The notes: generated by a model not told the origin, from the letters alone. 64,000 bases of DNA from Clostridia bacterium (GCA_017621735.1 JAGASM010000032.1:29379-93378), one strand, 5' to 3'. Shown: positions 26,157 through 34,326, counted from the stretch's first letter. Numbers and translations are program-made.

Positions 26157-26168
26157 TTCCGTTTACAA

Positions 26169-26987
26169 TTAGCCGTTTTTGACGGTAACGTCCAACTTGT
26201 TGTAAGGAATTTCAATCCCTTGCTCGTCGAACGCCTTCTTTACCCCTTCGACAAGATCGAAGTTGACCGTCCAATAATCCGCACTCTTTACCCATACGCG
26301 CGTAACAATATTAATACTGCTCGCAGCATGCTCGGACACGCGGATAAACGGAGCGGGATCTTTTAAGATGAGTTCGTGCTTTTCACACAAATCACCGATG
26401 ATCGCCTTTGCCTTATCAAAATCGTTTTCGTACGCAATCGAGAAGGTAAGGTCGACGCGACGGAGATCCTTTTCCGAATAGTTGACGATCGTTCCGGAAG
26501 AAAGCGCACCGTTCGGAAGATAAACGACCTTGTTGTCCCCCGTACGAAGACGCGTCGTCGTCATACGAATATCCTCAACCGTTCCCGAATATCCGCACGC
26601 TTCGATAAAGTCGTCGATGCGGAAAGGACGGGTGATGAGAATGAGCGCACCGCCCGCGAAGTTGGAAACTGCGCCGTTTACCGCCAAACCGACGCAAACG
26701 CCGAGGGATGCGATGAGCGCGGTAATTCCGCTCGTGTCGATTCCAAGATAGCCGATGAGGCAGACGACAATCGCCACTTTCAATACGAGTTTGAAAATGT
26801 AAAGAAGCGTTTTCGTCAACGTTTTATCGGCAGGTTTTTTTCCGTTCAAAGCGCGTTTTTCAATTCTGCGCGCAATGAGATTGATGATACGGAACGAAAT
26901 GAACAACACGAGAAGAGCGATGACGATTTTAATCCCCGTGGAAGTCGCCCAATCGACAATCGTGTCTAAAATTGCTTGCCAATCCAT
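26169..26987 (-). CDS. mscS: Small-conductance mechanosensitive channel (MscS family)
   Basis: 272 residues, the size of E. coli MscS. It opens under membrane tension to release solutes on osmotic downshock. Three membrane segments are visible (about 18-38, 66-86, 88-112). TM3 shows the Gly/Ala-rich pore pattern GVCVGLAVNGAVSNFAGG, followed by the conserved ITRPFRIDD and the beta domain with LPNG(A)LSSGTIVNYS. The 3' end and terminator are duplicated downstream. RBS AAGGAG precedes the ATG; a consensus promoter lies immediately upstream. It is an independent unit between the EF-G-like gene and ribokinase 2. Confidence 0.95.
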   Translation of the reverse strand: MDWQAILDTIVDWATSTGIKIVIALLVLFISFRIINLIARRIEKRALNGKKPADKTLTKTLLYIFKLVLKVAIVVCLIGYLGIDTSGITALIASLGVCVGLAVNGAVSNFAGGALILITRPFRIDDFIEACGYSGTVEDIRMTTTRLRTGDNKVVYLPNGALSSGTIVNYSEKDLRRVDLTFSIAYENDFDKAKAIIGDLCEKHELILKDPAPFIRVSEHAASSINIVTRVWVKSADYWTVNFDLVEGVKKAFDEQGIEIPYNKLDVTVKNG

Positions 26988-27011
26988 TGTATTTCTCCTT
27001 GTTTTTTCTTT

Positions 27012-27040
27012 ATTATAGCACTTGGGACACGGCTTGTCAA
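27012..27040 (-). promoter_or_regulatory. Consensus promoter of mscS
   Basis: TTGACA (27035-27040), 17-bp spacer, TATAAT (27012-27017) on the minus strand, 25 bp before the mscS start codon. Confidence 0.9.
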
Positions 27041-27076
27041 ACCGCGCCCCCTTTGAAAAATCAATTTGTCAAAAAT

Positions 27077-27967
27077 TTATTCAATTTCTTTGCGATAGGG
27101 AATGGACTGTTGCGCCCCGCGTCTGGTTACCGTAACAGACGCAGCCTTGTTGGCAAACGCAATCGCTTTTTCAACGCTCTTTCCTTCCGAAAGGGCGGTT
27201 ACAAATCCGCCCACGAACGTATCCCCCGCCGCCGTCGTATCAATGGCGTTCGCGGAAACCGCTTCGACTTCGCCGTATTTTCCGTCGCAAACGTATGCAG
27301 CGCCCTTTGACCCCATTGTAACGACAATGTTGCGCACGCCGAACGTTCCTAATTTTTTCGCACACTCCCGCGCGCTCTTTTCGTCCGACGGATAAATTCC
27401 CGTGTAAAATTCCGCCTCCGTTTGGTTGGGCATAAAATAATCGCACGCGGAGAGAAGTTCCGCTTGTAACGCTTGCGCAGGCGCGGGATTGAGGACGGTC
27501 GTCATTCCCTTTTCCTTCGCGCGGTTTAAGGCGTACGTTACGACGTCCAAATCCGTTTCCAGTTGTGCGACGAGGTAATCCCCCGCCTCCGCTTGTTCAA
27601 GCGCCTTGTCCACTTGTTCTTTGCTCAAACGCGCGTTTGCCCCCTTTTCGAGAATAATACGGTTGTCCCCGTCCGTTACGACGATCACGGCAATCCCGCT
27701 CGAAACGTCGTCGTACTTTGCGAGGAAATCGCAATTCACGCCGTAACCGCGGAGCGTCGACGCAAGTTCTTCTCCGAATTCTTTTCCGACAGCCCCCACC
27801 ATGTACGCGCTTGCGCCAAGTTTTGAAACGGCAACCGCCTGATTTGCGCCCTTTCCTCCCGGGTTACTCATAAAGCCTTCCCCGTGGATGGTCATTCCCT
27901 GTTCAGGCACAAAGGGTGCGCGAATGACCAGATCCATATTCAAACTACCGACAATAAAAACTTTCAT
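27077..27967 (-). CDS. rbsK: Ribokinase (PfkB family), copy 2
   Basis: 296 residues from the ATG at 27967, chosen because GGGAGAAAGAAT precedes it and the family N-terminus MKVFIVGSLNMDLVIRAP begins there; the frame stays open far upstream but overlaps the hydrolase gene. It contains NPGGKGANQAVAVSKLG and DTTAAGDTFVGGF. It is strikingly similar to the ribokinase at 1961-2881 throughout, including the tail TVTRRGAQ, so the two are paralogues from duplication. Here the partner is a nicotinamidase-like hydrolase 26 bp upstream rather than a regulator. That pairing hints at recycling of ribose from nucleosides or NAD, which is inference. Confidence 0.9.
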   Translation of the reverse strand: MKVFIVGSLNMDLVIRAPFVPEQGMTIHGEGFMSNPGGKGANQAVAVSKLGASAYMVGAVGKEFGEELASTLRGYGVNCDFLAKYDDVSSGIAVIVVTDGDNRIILEKGANARLSKEQVDKALEQAEAGDYLVAQLETDLDVVTYALNRAKEKGMTTVLNPAPAQALQAELLSACDYFMPNQTEAEFYTGIYPSDEKSARECAKKLGTFGVRNIVVTMGSKGAAYVCDGKYGEVEAVSANAIDTTAAGDTFVGGFVTALSEGKSVEKAIAFANKAASVTVTRRGAQQSIPYRKEIE

Positions 27968-27993
27968 ATTCTTTCTCCCAATCAGCAAACGTT

Positions 27994-28497
27994 TTATAAA
28001 ATTTGTATTTGAACCGCACGCATTGCGCAAAGTGCGGTGTTGTGCCTTTCTTCCGTAACGCCCGCGCAGCAAGACGCGTCCACTTTCATCGTCGCCTCGG
28101 GGTATGCAGACTTCAAAAGAATTGCGTTGGAAATCACGCAAATATCCGTACAAAGCCCGCAAAGTTCCACCTCTTCCACGTCCCCGAATGCGCCAAGATA
28201 TGCGGGAAGATCTATGCTGCCGAACGCGCCCTTATCGACGACGTGTTGAGCGTAAGGAGCGAGTTCTTTGCAAATTTGCCACCCGTCCGTTCCCTTGACG
28301 CAATGCAAAACGGGAAGATTTTTCCCTTCTTGCGTAGAAAGATATTCTTCCGTATGCGTGTCGCGCGTAAAGACGACGGTACCTTGAAAGGATGCCACCT
28401 TACGCACAACGCGGGGAACGATTGCCTGCGCCTCGGACGAGCCAAGACTCCCCGAAATAAAATCGTTTTGCATATCGACAACTATTAAAAACCTCAT
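27994..28497 (-). CDS. Isochorismatase-family cysteine hydrolase, nicotinamidase-like
   Basis: 167 residues. The triad expected for this family is present: Asp8 (VVDMQNDF), Lys89 (VDKGAFGS) and Cys120 in GLCTDICV. The metal-site region is reduced to RDTHTEEY (Asp46, His48). The length fits short nicotinamidases, which deamidate nicotinamide to nicotinate in NAD salvage. Start supported by GGGGAAAAATGT before the ATG. The next gene on the same strand is ribokinase 2. Other isochorismatase-fold amidases remain possible. Confidence 0.85.
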   Translation of the reverse strand: MRFLIVVDMQNDFISGSLGSSEAQAIVPRVVRKVASFQGTVVFTRDTHTEEYLSTQEGKNLPVLHCVKGTDGWQICKELAPYAQHVVDKGAFGSIDLPAYLGAFGDVEEVELCGLCTDICVISNAILLKSAYPEATMKVDASCCAGVTEERHNTALCAMRAVQIQIL

Positions 28498-28591
28498 ACA
28501 TTTTTCCCCATTGCCGCAAATTTTTCTTCTTCGACTCTTCTATCGCGAATCAATCCGAACGTAGGCACGCGTTTTTACGCTGCTCCGTGAA

Positions 28592-29116
28592 TTACGCATT
28601 CCCCTCTATTGCTTGTATGCGAAGGCGCAACTCCTTTGCCGAAACCTCTTGCCCGTCCTCTTCTTCTATCACGCGCAACAATCCTAAAAAGCCGTCGATT
28701 ACGCGTTTCTTTCCAAGATACTTTACCGCAAATACGTCCGCTTGCAATTCCGCCGTAAGAACATTCCCGTTTTCCACCGCCCCCACGCGCCGTTCATCCG
28801 AACTCTCGCTCGGACGGTGCACGTGCCCGTAAAAACAATGCCCCAACTCATGAAAAAGCACGGAAAGAAAAATCGGCGTAACGCTTCCGCGATAAATCGC
28901 GGGAGAAACGCAGACCATCAACTGACCGTTTTTCGCAACGTATGCGCCCGCCAAATCGACCGCCTCCTGCTTTTTTTGCAAAAGGTGAACGCCGATATCA
29001 CACGAAAAAAGCGGAGAGCGTACCATTCCGAAAAGCCCGTTTTTGATCGGAGAATTGAGCAAAATAAGAGATATTTCTCCCTTCTCCCCGTAACAATACG
29101 TACGGTAACTGTCCAT
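28592..29116 (-). CDS. Small zinc metallopeptidase-like protein (HExxH)
   Basis: 174 residues, no signal peptide or membrane segment, so cytoplasmic. The zinc motif HELGH lies in FLSVLFHELGHCFYGH, and a downstream helix AELQADVFAVKYLG supplies the likely third ligand (Glu/Asp), an arrangement like the gluzincin or ImmA/IrrE-type peptidases. The C-terminal part (about 130-174) is helical and charged. No DNA-binding partner is next to it, so regulation by repressor cleavage is not supported. RBS GGAGTGGCGAT precedes the ATG. It is transcribed from the promoter at 29140-29168 and may read into the hydrolase gene 94 bp downstream. Confidence 0.8.
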   Translation of the reverse strand: MDSYRTYCYGEKGEISLILLNSPIKNGLFGMVRSPLFSCDIGVHLLQKKQEAVDLAGAYVAKNGQLMVCVSPAIYRGSVTPIFLSVLFHELGHCFYGHVHRPSESSDERRVGAVENGNVLTAELQADVFAVKYLGKKRVIDGFLGLLRVIEEEDGQEVSAKELRLRIQAIEGNA

Positions 29117-29139
29117 ATCGCCACTCCGATTTTCTTTTT

Positions 29140-29168
29140 ATTATAGCATACCGTCGACGTTTTAGCAA
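29140..29168 (-). promoter_or_regulatory. Promoter of the metallopeptidase gene
   Basis: TTGCTA (29163-29168), 17-bp spacer, TATAAT (29140-29145) on the minus strand. It is back-to-back with the plus-strand promoter at 29210-29237. Confidence 0.78.
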
Positions 29169-29209
29169 GGGAATCCCCACAAAAACACGCCGCCCCGCTT
29201 TAGAAACGG

Positions 29210-29237
29210 TTGATTTTTCATAGGAACGTGGTATAAT
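29210..29237 (+). promoter_or_regulatory. Promoter giving a leaderless or near-leaderless mRNA
   Basis: TTGATT (29210-29215), 16-bp spacer, TATAAT (29232-29237). The ATG of the next gene begins at 29244, only six bases after the -10 box, so transcription should start at or within a base or two of the start codon. No Shine-Dalgarno is present. Confidence 0.75.
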
Positions 29238-29243
29238 AATACT

Positions 29244-29507
29244 ATGGCAAAAGAGAAAAAAGACGACTGGGACGACGGTCGAACCATCGCCCCTATGACG
29301 GGAGAAGAACTCCCGCCCTTACAACGCATGGTGTTTTCTAACCGAGAACGCAAGCGCAACTTAAAAAACAACGGAAAAAGCGACGTTACGCGTAAAGAAC
29401 GCCGCGCCATGACGCGCGCGCTGTTTGCAGTGATGCTCCCGCGTCTTGGTATTATCCTCCTCTCATTCGCCCTCGTCGGCGGACTTCTCTACCTTTGGCT
29501 CTCATAA
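29244..29507 (+). CDS. Small single-pass membrane protein of unknown function
   Basis: 87 residues. A highly charged, hydrophilic N-terminus of about 58 residues (Lys, Asp, Glu, Arg; KEKKDDWDDGRTIAPMTGEE...) is followed by one membrane segment (FAVMLPRLGIILLSFALVGGLLYLWLS) that ends the protein, so the soluble part is cytoplasmic. The start has no RBS but sits six bases after a TATAAT box, so leaderless translation is implied. The last codons fall inside the first unit of a roughly 53-bp tandem repeat, so the C-terminus may have been replaced by repeat DNA. The family is not recognised. Confidence 0.75.
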   Translation: MAKEKKDDWDDGRTIAPMTGEELPPLQRMVFSNRERKRNLKNNGKSDVTRKERRAMTRALFAVMLPRLGIILLSFALVGGLLYLWLS

Positions 29508-29690
29508 ACAGCCCTTCTTACAATTTGGGCGGCGGACTTACCGCCTTTGACTTGCGCAACCAGTCCTTCTTGCAATTTGGAACGGCGGACTTTCCGCCTT
29601 TATTCCACTTGGCTCTTTATGCAGTTTGCCCCTCGTCGGCGGACTTACCGCCTTTGACTTTCCACTCTTTTTTGCAATCTTGCTATCTTC
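29478..29690. repeat. Degenerate 53/54-bp tandem repeat overlapping the end of the small membrane protein
   Basis: GGCGGACTT marks units at 29478, 29531, 29584 and 29638 (spacing 53, 53, 54). Units 2-4 carry the inverted repeat GGCGGACTTACCGCC or its TTT variant. Unit 1 encodes the final GGLLYLWLS of the membrane protein. No gene is seen from here to the tRNA promoter at 29906. Confidence 0.75.
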
Positions 29691-29905
29691 GCCCCCACTT
29701 TTTATCTTTTGTCTTACACCCCTTGGGGAAAGCGATCTTCTCGACCTTGAAATTATCCAACTTTTTTCCTTAACTTCTATATCTTGCAAAAAACAGAATA
29801 CCGTCGCAAATCACTTCATTTAGATAGAAACAAAAACTCTTCCCGTCATTTTTGATACTTCGGCGAAAAAATTTTTAATTTTTTTCAACCACCCCACGGG
29901 CACGC

Positions 29906-29934
29906 TTGACAACGTTACGATATTTTGTTAGAAT
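29906..29934 (+). promoter_or_regulatory. Promoter of tRNA-Leu
   Basis: TTGACA (29906-29911), 17-bp spacer, TAGAAT (29929-29934), ending 28 bp before the mature tRNA 5' end. Confidence 0.85.
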
Positions 29935-29962
29935 AAACGCAACGTACAAATAATTTTACCAC

Positions 29963-30049
29963 GCCGCTGTGGTGGAATTGGCAGACGCAAGGGACTTAAA
30001 ATCCCTCGGAGTAAAATCCGTGCCGGTTCGATCCCGGCCAGCGGCACCA
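29963..30049 (+). tRNA. tRNA-Leu, anticodon UAA
   Basis: The 87-nt sequence folds as a class II tRNA. Acceptor stem GCCGCTG/CAGCGGC with encoded ACCA, anticodon stem AGGGA/TCCCT with loop CTTAAAA (anticodon TAA), a long variable arm CGGAGTAAAATCCG, and the T-arm GCCGGTTCGATCCCGGC. It is a monocistronic tRNA gene with its own promoter and terminator. Confidence 0.97.
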
Positions 30050-30087
30050 TATCGAGTGTTCATGCTAATGAACACTCGATATTTTTA
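30049..30087 (+). terminator. Terminator of tRNA-Leu
   Basis: A perfect 15-bp stem, ATATCGAGTGTTCAT/ATGAACACTCGATAT (30049-30063 and 30068-30082), with a GCTA loop and T5 tail, starts at the last base of the tRNA. Confidence 0.95.
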
Positions 30088-30157
30088 TATCGGTATTTTT
30101 ATTTTATCGCCATGCTATTCGAATGAAGACGATATTTGAATTATTTTATAAAGAGAT

Positions 30158-30185
30158 ACGGAGTAGGGCGGGCGCCCTACTCCGT
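30158..30185 (-). terminator. Probable terminator of the surface/uL15-like fusion gene
   Basis: ACGGAGTAGGGCG/CGCCCTACTCCGT (30158-30185) lies 17 bp after the stop at 30203. On the minus strand it is followed by a partial T-rich tail (ATCTCTTTAT). Confidence 0.65.
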
Positions 30186-30202
30186 AAGTTTTTGAAAAAC
30201 AA

Positions 30203-33200
30203 TTATTTTGAAACTTTTTTGACTTTTCCGCCCGTTAACACGATCATTTTTACCGCTTCCAACGAGTAGTTTTGAAGGGATACCGTAAGCGGTTTGTTGA
30301 GCGCTCCGCGCGCCAAAACTTTTACGGATACCACAGAACTGTCAATCAGTCCCTTTTCGCGAAGAGTTTCGAGTGTTACCACGTCGTTTGCCTCAAAGTA
30401 ATCGGAAAGCGTATCTACGTTAATGATCGCCTTTTTCCCTTTGCGGCGTTCCTCGCTTTTTACCTCTTCGATAACGCTCTTTGCGACCTCATCGGAAAGA
30501 ATGGCGTTGACCTCTTTTGCGGAAACGAAATCGCGATGTTTTTGATCGATTTCCAAAGCCGCTTTTTCGCACATGCTCAACAGTGCGTCGTACTTCTCTT
30601 TGGTGAAAAGTTCTTTGATCAATCCCTTTTTGACGAGCGCTTCCGTTTCTTCGTACGGGAAAACGTAATCTTGTTCGGGACGATCGATCGGCGTCAATCC
30701 AAACTTTTTCTCCAAATCGGAAACCATTCCCATTGCCTCTTTCAACCGACGAGCGCTTGTGATTTTGCATCTTGCAAATCCCTTAAACTTTCCGCTCTCG
30801 ATCGATTCCAACGCCCCGCTTTGAATTTCTTTTGGATCAAGCGCAAAATAAACGTTTAACGTTTTTCCGCGAACGACGAATTTTGCAAGTTTTTCTCTTC
30901 CGAAATTGATACTGTCAAACGACCACGAAACGCGGCTTTTAACACGTCGGAAGGACAGTAACGCATTCTTTAACTTGGAATAATATTGCTTTGTTTGCTC
31001 GGGCGCCTGAATCAATTTTGCAAGGAAAGACCTCGCGTAACGAGCGACGACCAACTGACCGAGCCCCACCATTTCCGCTCGTTCTTCGGCAGTTTCCGCT
31101 TCCGCCGCCTCCGCCACGGGAACCGTATATTCTTCGGCAGTTTCCGTTTCCACCGCCTCCGCTACGGGAACCGTATATTCTTCGGCAAGTTCGCTTTCGA
31201 TTGCGGGCGCCTTTTGCGCTTCGACGGATTCCGTTTCCGCTATGGAATCCGTTTTTTGTTTTTCAACGGTTACGTGTTCTTCGACGGCTTTCACTTGAGC
31301 CTCTGCAACGGAGATCTCCTCTTCCGCAAGCACATTATTTTGCAATTTAACGGGCGGCGGCACCGCTTTGCGCTTGGGATTATGCGGTTTCTTTTTGCGC
31401 CAAATCACGATGACGATGACGATACCGGCAACGACGGCGATTCCCGCAACGACGATCAATGCGATTTCCATGTTGGAAATGGTAAATTTTTCATCACACG
31501 TATCGCATTTTCCGTCCCCGTCCGCAGATGCGTGCGCAGGAACTGTTCTGACACCGCCACAGACGTTACAATCCGTATCACATCCGTTGGAATAATCATG
31601 CCCTAATGCAGGAATTTCTTCGTAAGTCGAGTACGAGCAGCGGCTACACGTTTCGTACGCGTCCCAGCCGATATCCGTACACGTTGCGGGTTGCGCTGCG
31701 TGAGGAACTTCCGCATGCCCCAACGCAGGAATTTCTTCGTAGGTCGAGTACGAGCAGCGACTGCACGTTTCGTACGCGTCCCAACCGATATCCGTACACG
31801 TTGCGGGTTGCGCCGCGTGCGGTACTTCCGCGTGTCCCAACGCAGGGATTTCAACGTAAGTCGAGTAAGAACAACGGCTGCACGTTTCGTACGCTTCCCA
31901 ACCGATATCCGTACACGTTGCGGGTTGCGCCGCATGAGGCACTTCCGCGTGTCCTAACGCGGGGATTACCCAAGCGTTTTCTTCGATTTCGTTTACACTT
32001 TGCTCGTCGCTAAAATGCTTTCCGCATTCCGTACAAATCCAGTATGTAGAATTCCCCGCTTGCGTACAATCGGGCGACGATTCGTTCGTTTTTTGCAACG
32101 TATGCTCCGCAACGACGTATACCTCGCCGCTCTTTAATGCATGGTAGCCCACTTCGCAATAAACGTCTACGTCAAAAGTGAATTTTCCGTTTGAAACGAC
32201 CAAATTGTCTTCGATCGTTTGTGAAATTTCAACGTCCCCCGTAATGACGCCCGTCGTGTCAATATTGACGGTAGGCGCCGCGTATCCCGCCGAAGAATAA
32301 TCGTACACGTCAAACGCGACCGCGCCGCTCGGTGCGGTAATGCTCGTTTCTCCCGTCAAAGAAACGTTTCCGCTGTTGTTTGACAAGATGTATCTCATTT
32401 CCGCGCTTCCCGTACCGTCGAGAATCATATCCTCTACGGTAAGATCCGCATAGTTTTGCACGAGCGTTTTTACGGCCTTCCCTTCCGTTACCGTGCCCGC
32501 TTCCAACGTTCCGTTTTTCAAAACGACTTGGTTGCCTTTTAAGATTTGCAATCCGTTCGTTTCCGTCCCGGAAGAACCGACGCAACGGTTAACCGTATAC
32601 GTTTTTCCGTTAAAATTGATGGTGATATCTTTATCAATGACGAGTCCTTCGCACGCAACGCTCTCTAAAAGAGTTACCGTGTCCCCGTCTTGTGCATTTT
32701 CGTACGCTTCTTGAACGGTTTCGTACAACTGCGGATCTTTATTTTCCCCCGTAAGCATGACGGTAGGATTTGTTACCGTCAACGGATAAAACGTCGTTTC
32801 GTCCTCCGTGTAGACGCTGCTCGGCGGATCGACGTAAGGCGTCGTGGCGGTTTGCGACTGCTCGTAAGTTCCTTCTCGATAGTCTATTCCGTCGCTCGTT
32901 GCGTCGATTTTTGCAACCTCGTAGATGGATACCGTTCCTTGGAATTCTTCCGTCGTCCCCATCGAACCGTTGTTGACGACGCGACCGTAAGCGCGAACGC
33001 TCGCCCCCGATTCAAGCAAGGTTACCGTTCCGTCGTTTACGAGCGTTCCGTAAACGGAAAGCGCGCTCCCGTCCGATTCGATTGACAAATCTTCCGTTGC
33101 GGAAGGCAAAAGATTTACTTGCGCCAAGGAAGATACGGCCATTTGCGCTTCTTCCGCGACAAATACGTTTCCTACAACGTTTATTACTGCCCCGTCGGGA

Positions 33201-34282
33201 ATGGTAACGTCTGCATTGACGTACAAATCACCGTTTATCTGCAACTCGGTATTGCCGGATATGACAAACCCTTCCTCAATGGTAAAATCCTTTTGGAACG
33301 CGACGATCATCGCTCTGTCCTGCGGAATTTCCAGCCCGTCTTGCAAGGACGCGCAGTCCTCTAAAACGGTGAGCGTCGTTCCGTAGCCGTCCGTTACTTG
33401 GTATTTTTCGGCGTCGACGATGGCAAAACCCTCTTTATACGTTTCGTATCCGATTTCGTTGATATACCAACGTCCGCTTTCGTGCGCTTCGTTGACGTAG
33501 CACACGGCGGGAACGACGGTATACGTTCCGTCCGCGTTATGACGCAATGCGATCGTGTTGGGCACGTCGACCTCAAACGGATAATATTGATGGAAAACGT
33601 CCGCGTTAAACGTACCGCCCTCAACGTAGACGCTCTTTGTGTTTTGACTGCTCCCGTTAAAGATCCACGGCGAACCGTTGTCGCGCGTACCGACGTTTCC
33701 AAGATAAAAACTGCCGCCGTAGACGTATACGCCCTCTTTTCCGCCGCGAACGGTGTCTACACGGGTATCCACCATACCGCTTCCGTTTGTCGAAGTGTTA
33801 TGGCGGTAATTGCCGCTGTAAAAGATAATCGAACACCCTGCGTTGCATCTTACAAAGTTACCACAACTGATCCCTTCCGCGACGACAACGTCGAACGTCC
33901 CGTTTTGCGCGTCGCTCCCGTCAAACAGCGTCAAATGCCAACTGTTTTGCGTTGTGAATAAGGCGGTCAACCCAACGTTTACGTGAAACGTAACGGTGCA
34001 ACCGTTTAAGTCGATCGAAATTTCCTTTTCGGAAATGACAAACGCGTCATCGGAAGTTTCCACGGTTACCGTATGGCTTTCGGTGATGAGCACCGTTTGC
34101 CCGTTTTCCGCCGCACCGATTGCCGCGCCAAGCGTTTCGTACTCCGTTCCGTTTACGGAGGCAACGTAAACACCTTCCCCGCTCGCAAGCGCCTTGCGCA
34201 CAAACGGAAGAGTTGTAACTCCTAAAATGAAAAGGATAAAAAATATGCAAATTGTCGAGATCTTTATTATTTTATTTCGCAT
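30203..34282 (-). CDS. Surface beta-helix protein with Cys-rich stalk, membrane segment and cytoplasmic uL15-like tail
   Basis: 1359 residues. Signal peptide (about 1-34, ending RKALASG). Residues about 40-720 are Gly/Asn/Val/Thr-rich right-handed beta-helix-like repeats (DLNGCTVTF..., INFNGKTYTVNR...). Residues about 735-920 hold a CxxC-rich stalk with three 39-residue repeats (PALGHAEVPHAAQ...). A single membrane helix (about 937-960) is followed by RKKK, so the last 395 residues are cytoplasmic: an acidic linker with a duplicated 16-residue EEYTVPVAEA segment, a domain of about 115 residues (ARSFLAKLIQ.., VKSRVSWSFDSINFGRE..LDPKE), a helical region, and a tail (about 1285-1358) resembling the C-terminus of ribosomal protein uL15 (NVDTLSDYF, VTLETLREKGLI, VKVLARGALNKPLTV, GGKV). 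No function can be named. Confidence 0.85.
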   Translation of the reverse strand: MRNKIIKISTICIFFILFILGVTTLPFVRKALASGEGVYVASVNGTEYETLGAAIGAAENGQTVLITESHTVTVETSDDAFVISEKEISIDLNGCTVTFHVNVGLTALFTTQNSWHLTLFDGSDAQNGTFDVVVAEGISCGNFVRCNAGCSIIFYSGNYRHNTSTNGSGMVDTRVDTVRGGKEGVYVYGGSFYLGNVGTRDNGSPWIFNGSSQNTKSVYVEGGTFNADVFHQYYPFEVDVPNTIALRHNADGTYTVVPAVCYVNEAHESGRWYINEIGYETYKEGFAIVDAEKYQVTDGYGTTLTVLEDCASLQDGLEIPQDRAMIVAFQKDFTIEEGFVISGNTELQINGDLYVNADVTIPDGAVINVVGNVFVAEEAQMAVSSLAQVNLLPSATEDLSIESDGSALSVYGTLVNDGTVTLLESGASVRAYGRVVNNGSMGTTEEFQGTVSIYEVAKIDATSDGIDYREGTYEQSQTATTPYVDPPSSVYTEDETTFYPLTVTNPTVMLTGENKDPQLYETVQEAYENAQDGDTVTLLESVACEGLVIDKDITINFNGKTYTVNRCVGSSGTETNGLQILKGNQVVLKNGTLEAGTVTEGKAVKTLVQNYADLTVEDMILDGTGSAEMRYILSNNSGNVSLTGETSITAPSGAVAFDVYDYSSAGYAAPTVNIDTTGVITGDVEISQTIEDNLVVSNGKFTFDVDVYCEVGYHALKSGEVYVVAEHTLQKTNESSPDCTQAGNSTYWICTECGKHFSDEQSVNEIEENAWVIPALGHAEVPHAAQPATCTDIGWEAYETCSRCSYSTYVEIPALGHAEVPHAAQPATCTDIGWDAYETCSRCSYSTYEEIPALGHAEVPHAAQPATCTDIGWDAYETCSRCSYSTYEEIPALGHDYSNGCDTDCNVCGGVRTVPAHASADGDGKCDTCDEKFTISNMEIALIVVAGIAVVAGIVIVIVIWRKKKPHNPKRKAVPPPVKLQNNVLAEEEISVAEAQVKAVEEHVTVEKQKTDSIAETESVEAQKAPAIESELAEEYTVPVAEAVETETAEEYTVPVAEAAEAETAEERAEMVGLGQLVVARYARSFLAKLIQAPEQTKQYYSKLKNALLSFRRVKSRVSWSFDSINFGREKLAKFVVRGKTLNVYFALDPKEIQSGALESIESGKFKGFARCKITSARRLKEAMGMVSDLEKKFGLTPIDRPEQDYVFPYEETEALVKKGLIKELFTKEKYDALLSMCEKAALEIDQKHRDFVSAKEVNAILSDEVAKSVIEEVKSEERRKGKKAIINVDTLSDYFEANDVVTLETLREKGLIDSSVVSVKVLARGALNKPLTVSLQNYSLEAVKMIVLTGGKVKKVSK
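31600..31960 (-). repeat. Three 117-bp tandem repeats encoding a CxxC-rich 39-residue stalk
   Basis: Copies begin at about 31607, 31724 and 31841 (exact 117-bp spacing), and a partial fourth follows. Each encodes PALGHAEVPH...ATCTDIGW.AYETCSRCSYSTY.EI with Cys residues arranged C-x10-C-x2-C, a zinc-ribbon-like pattern common in Firmicutes surface proteins. Confidence 0.9.
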
Positions 34283-34326
34283 TATTTCACCAACCTTTGC
34301 TTTCTGTAAAGCGATTAGTTTGAAAT

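Larger units (their letters stand above)
25990..26245. repeat. Tandem duplication of the mscS 3' end and its terminator
   Basis: A segment of about 125 bp occurs twice, offset 130-132 bp (copy A about 25990-26115, copy B about 26122-26245). Copy B is the live end of the mscS gene (last about 25 codons, stop and terminator). Copy A repeats those codons almost identically downstream of the terminator, with only a few base changes, and is not translated. Confidence 0.9.

Noticed and set aside
27968..28162. Longer N-terminus of ribokinase 2
   Set aside because: Overlaps the hydrolase gene and the added residues do not resemble the family.
29495..29773. Plus-strand frame after the small membrane protein
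   Set aside because: Lies in degenerate repeats, no RBS and no conserved features.
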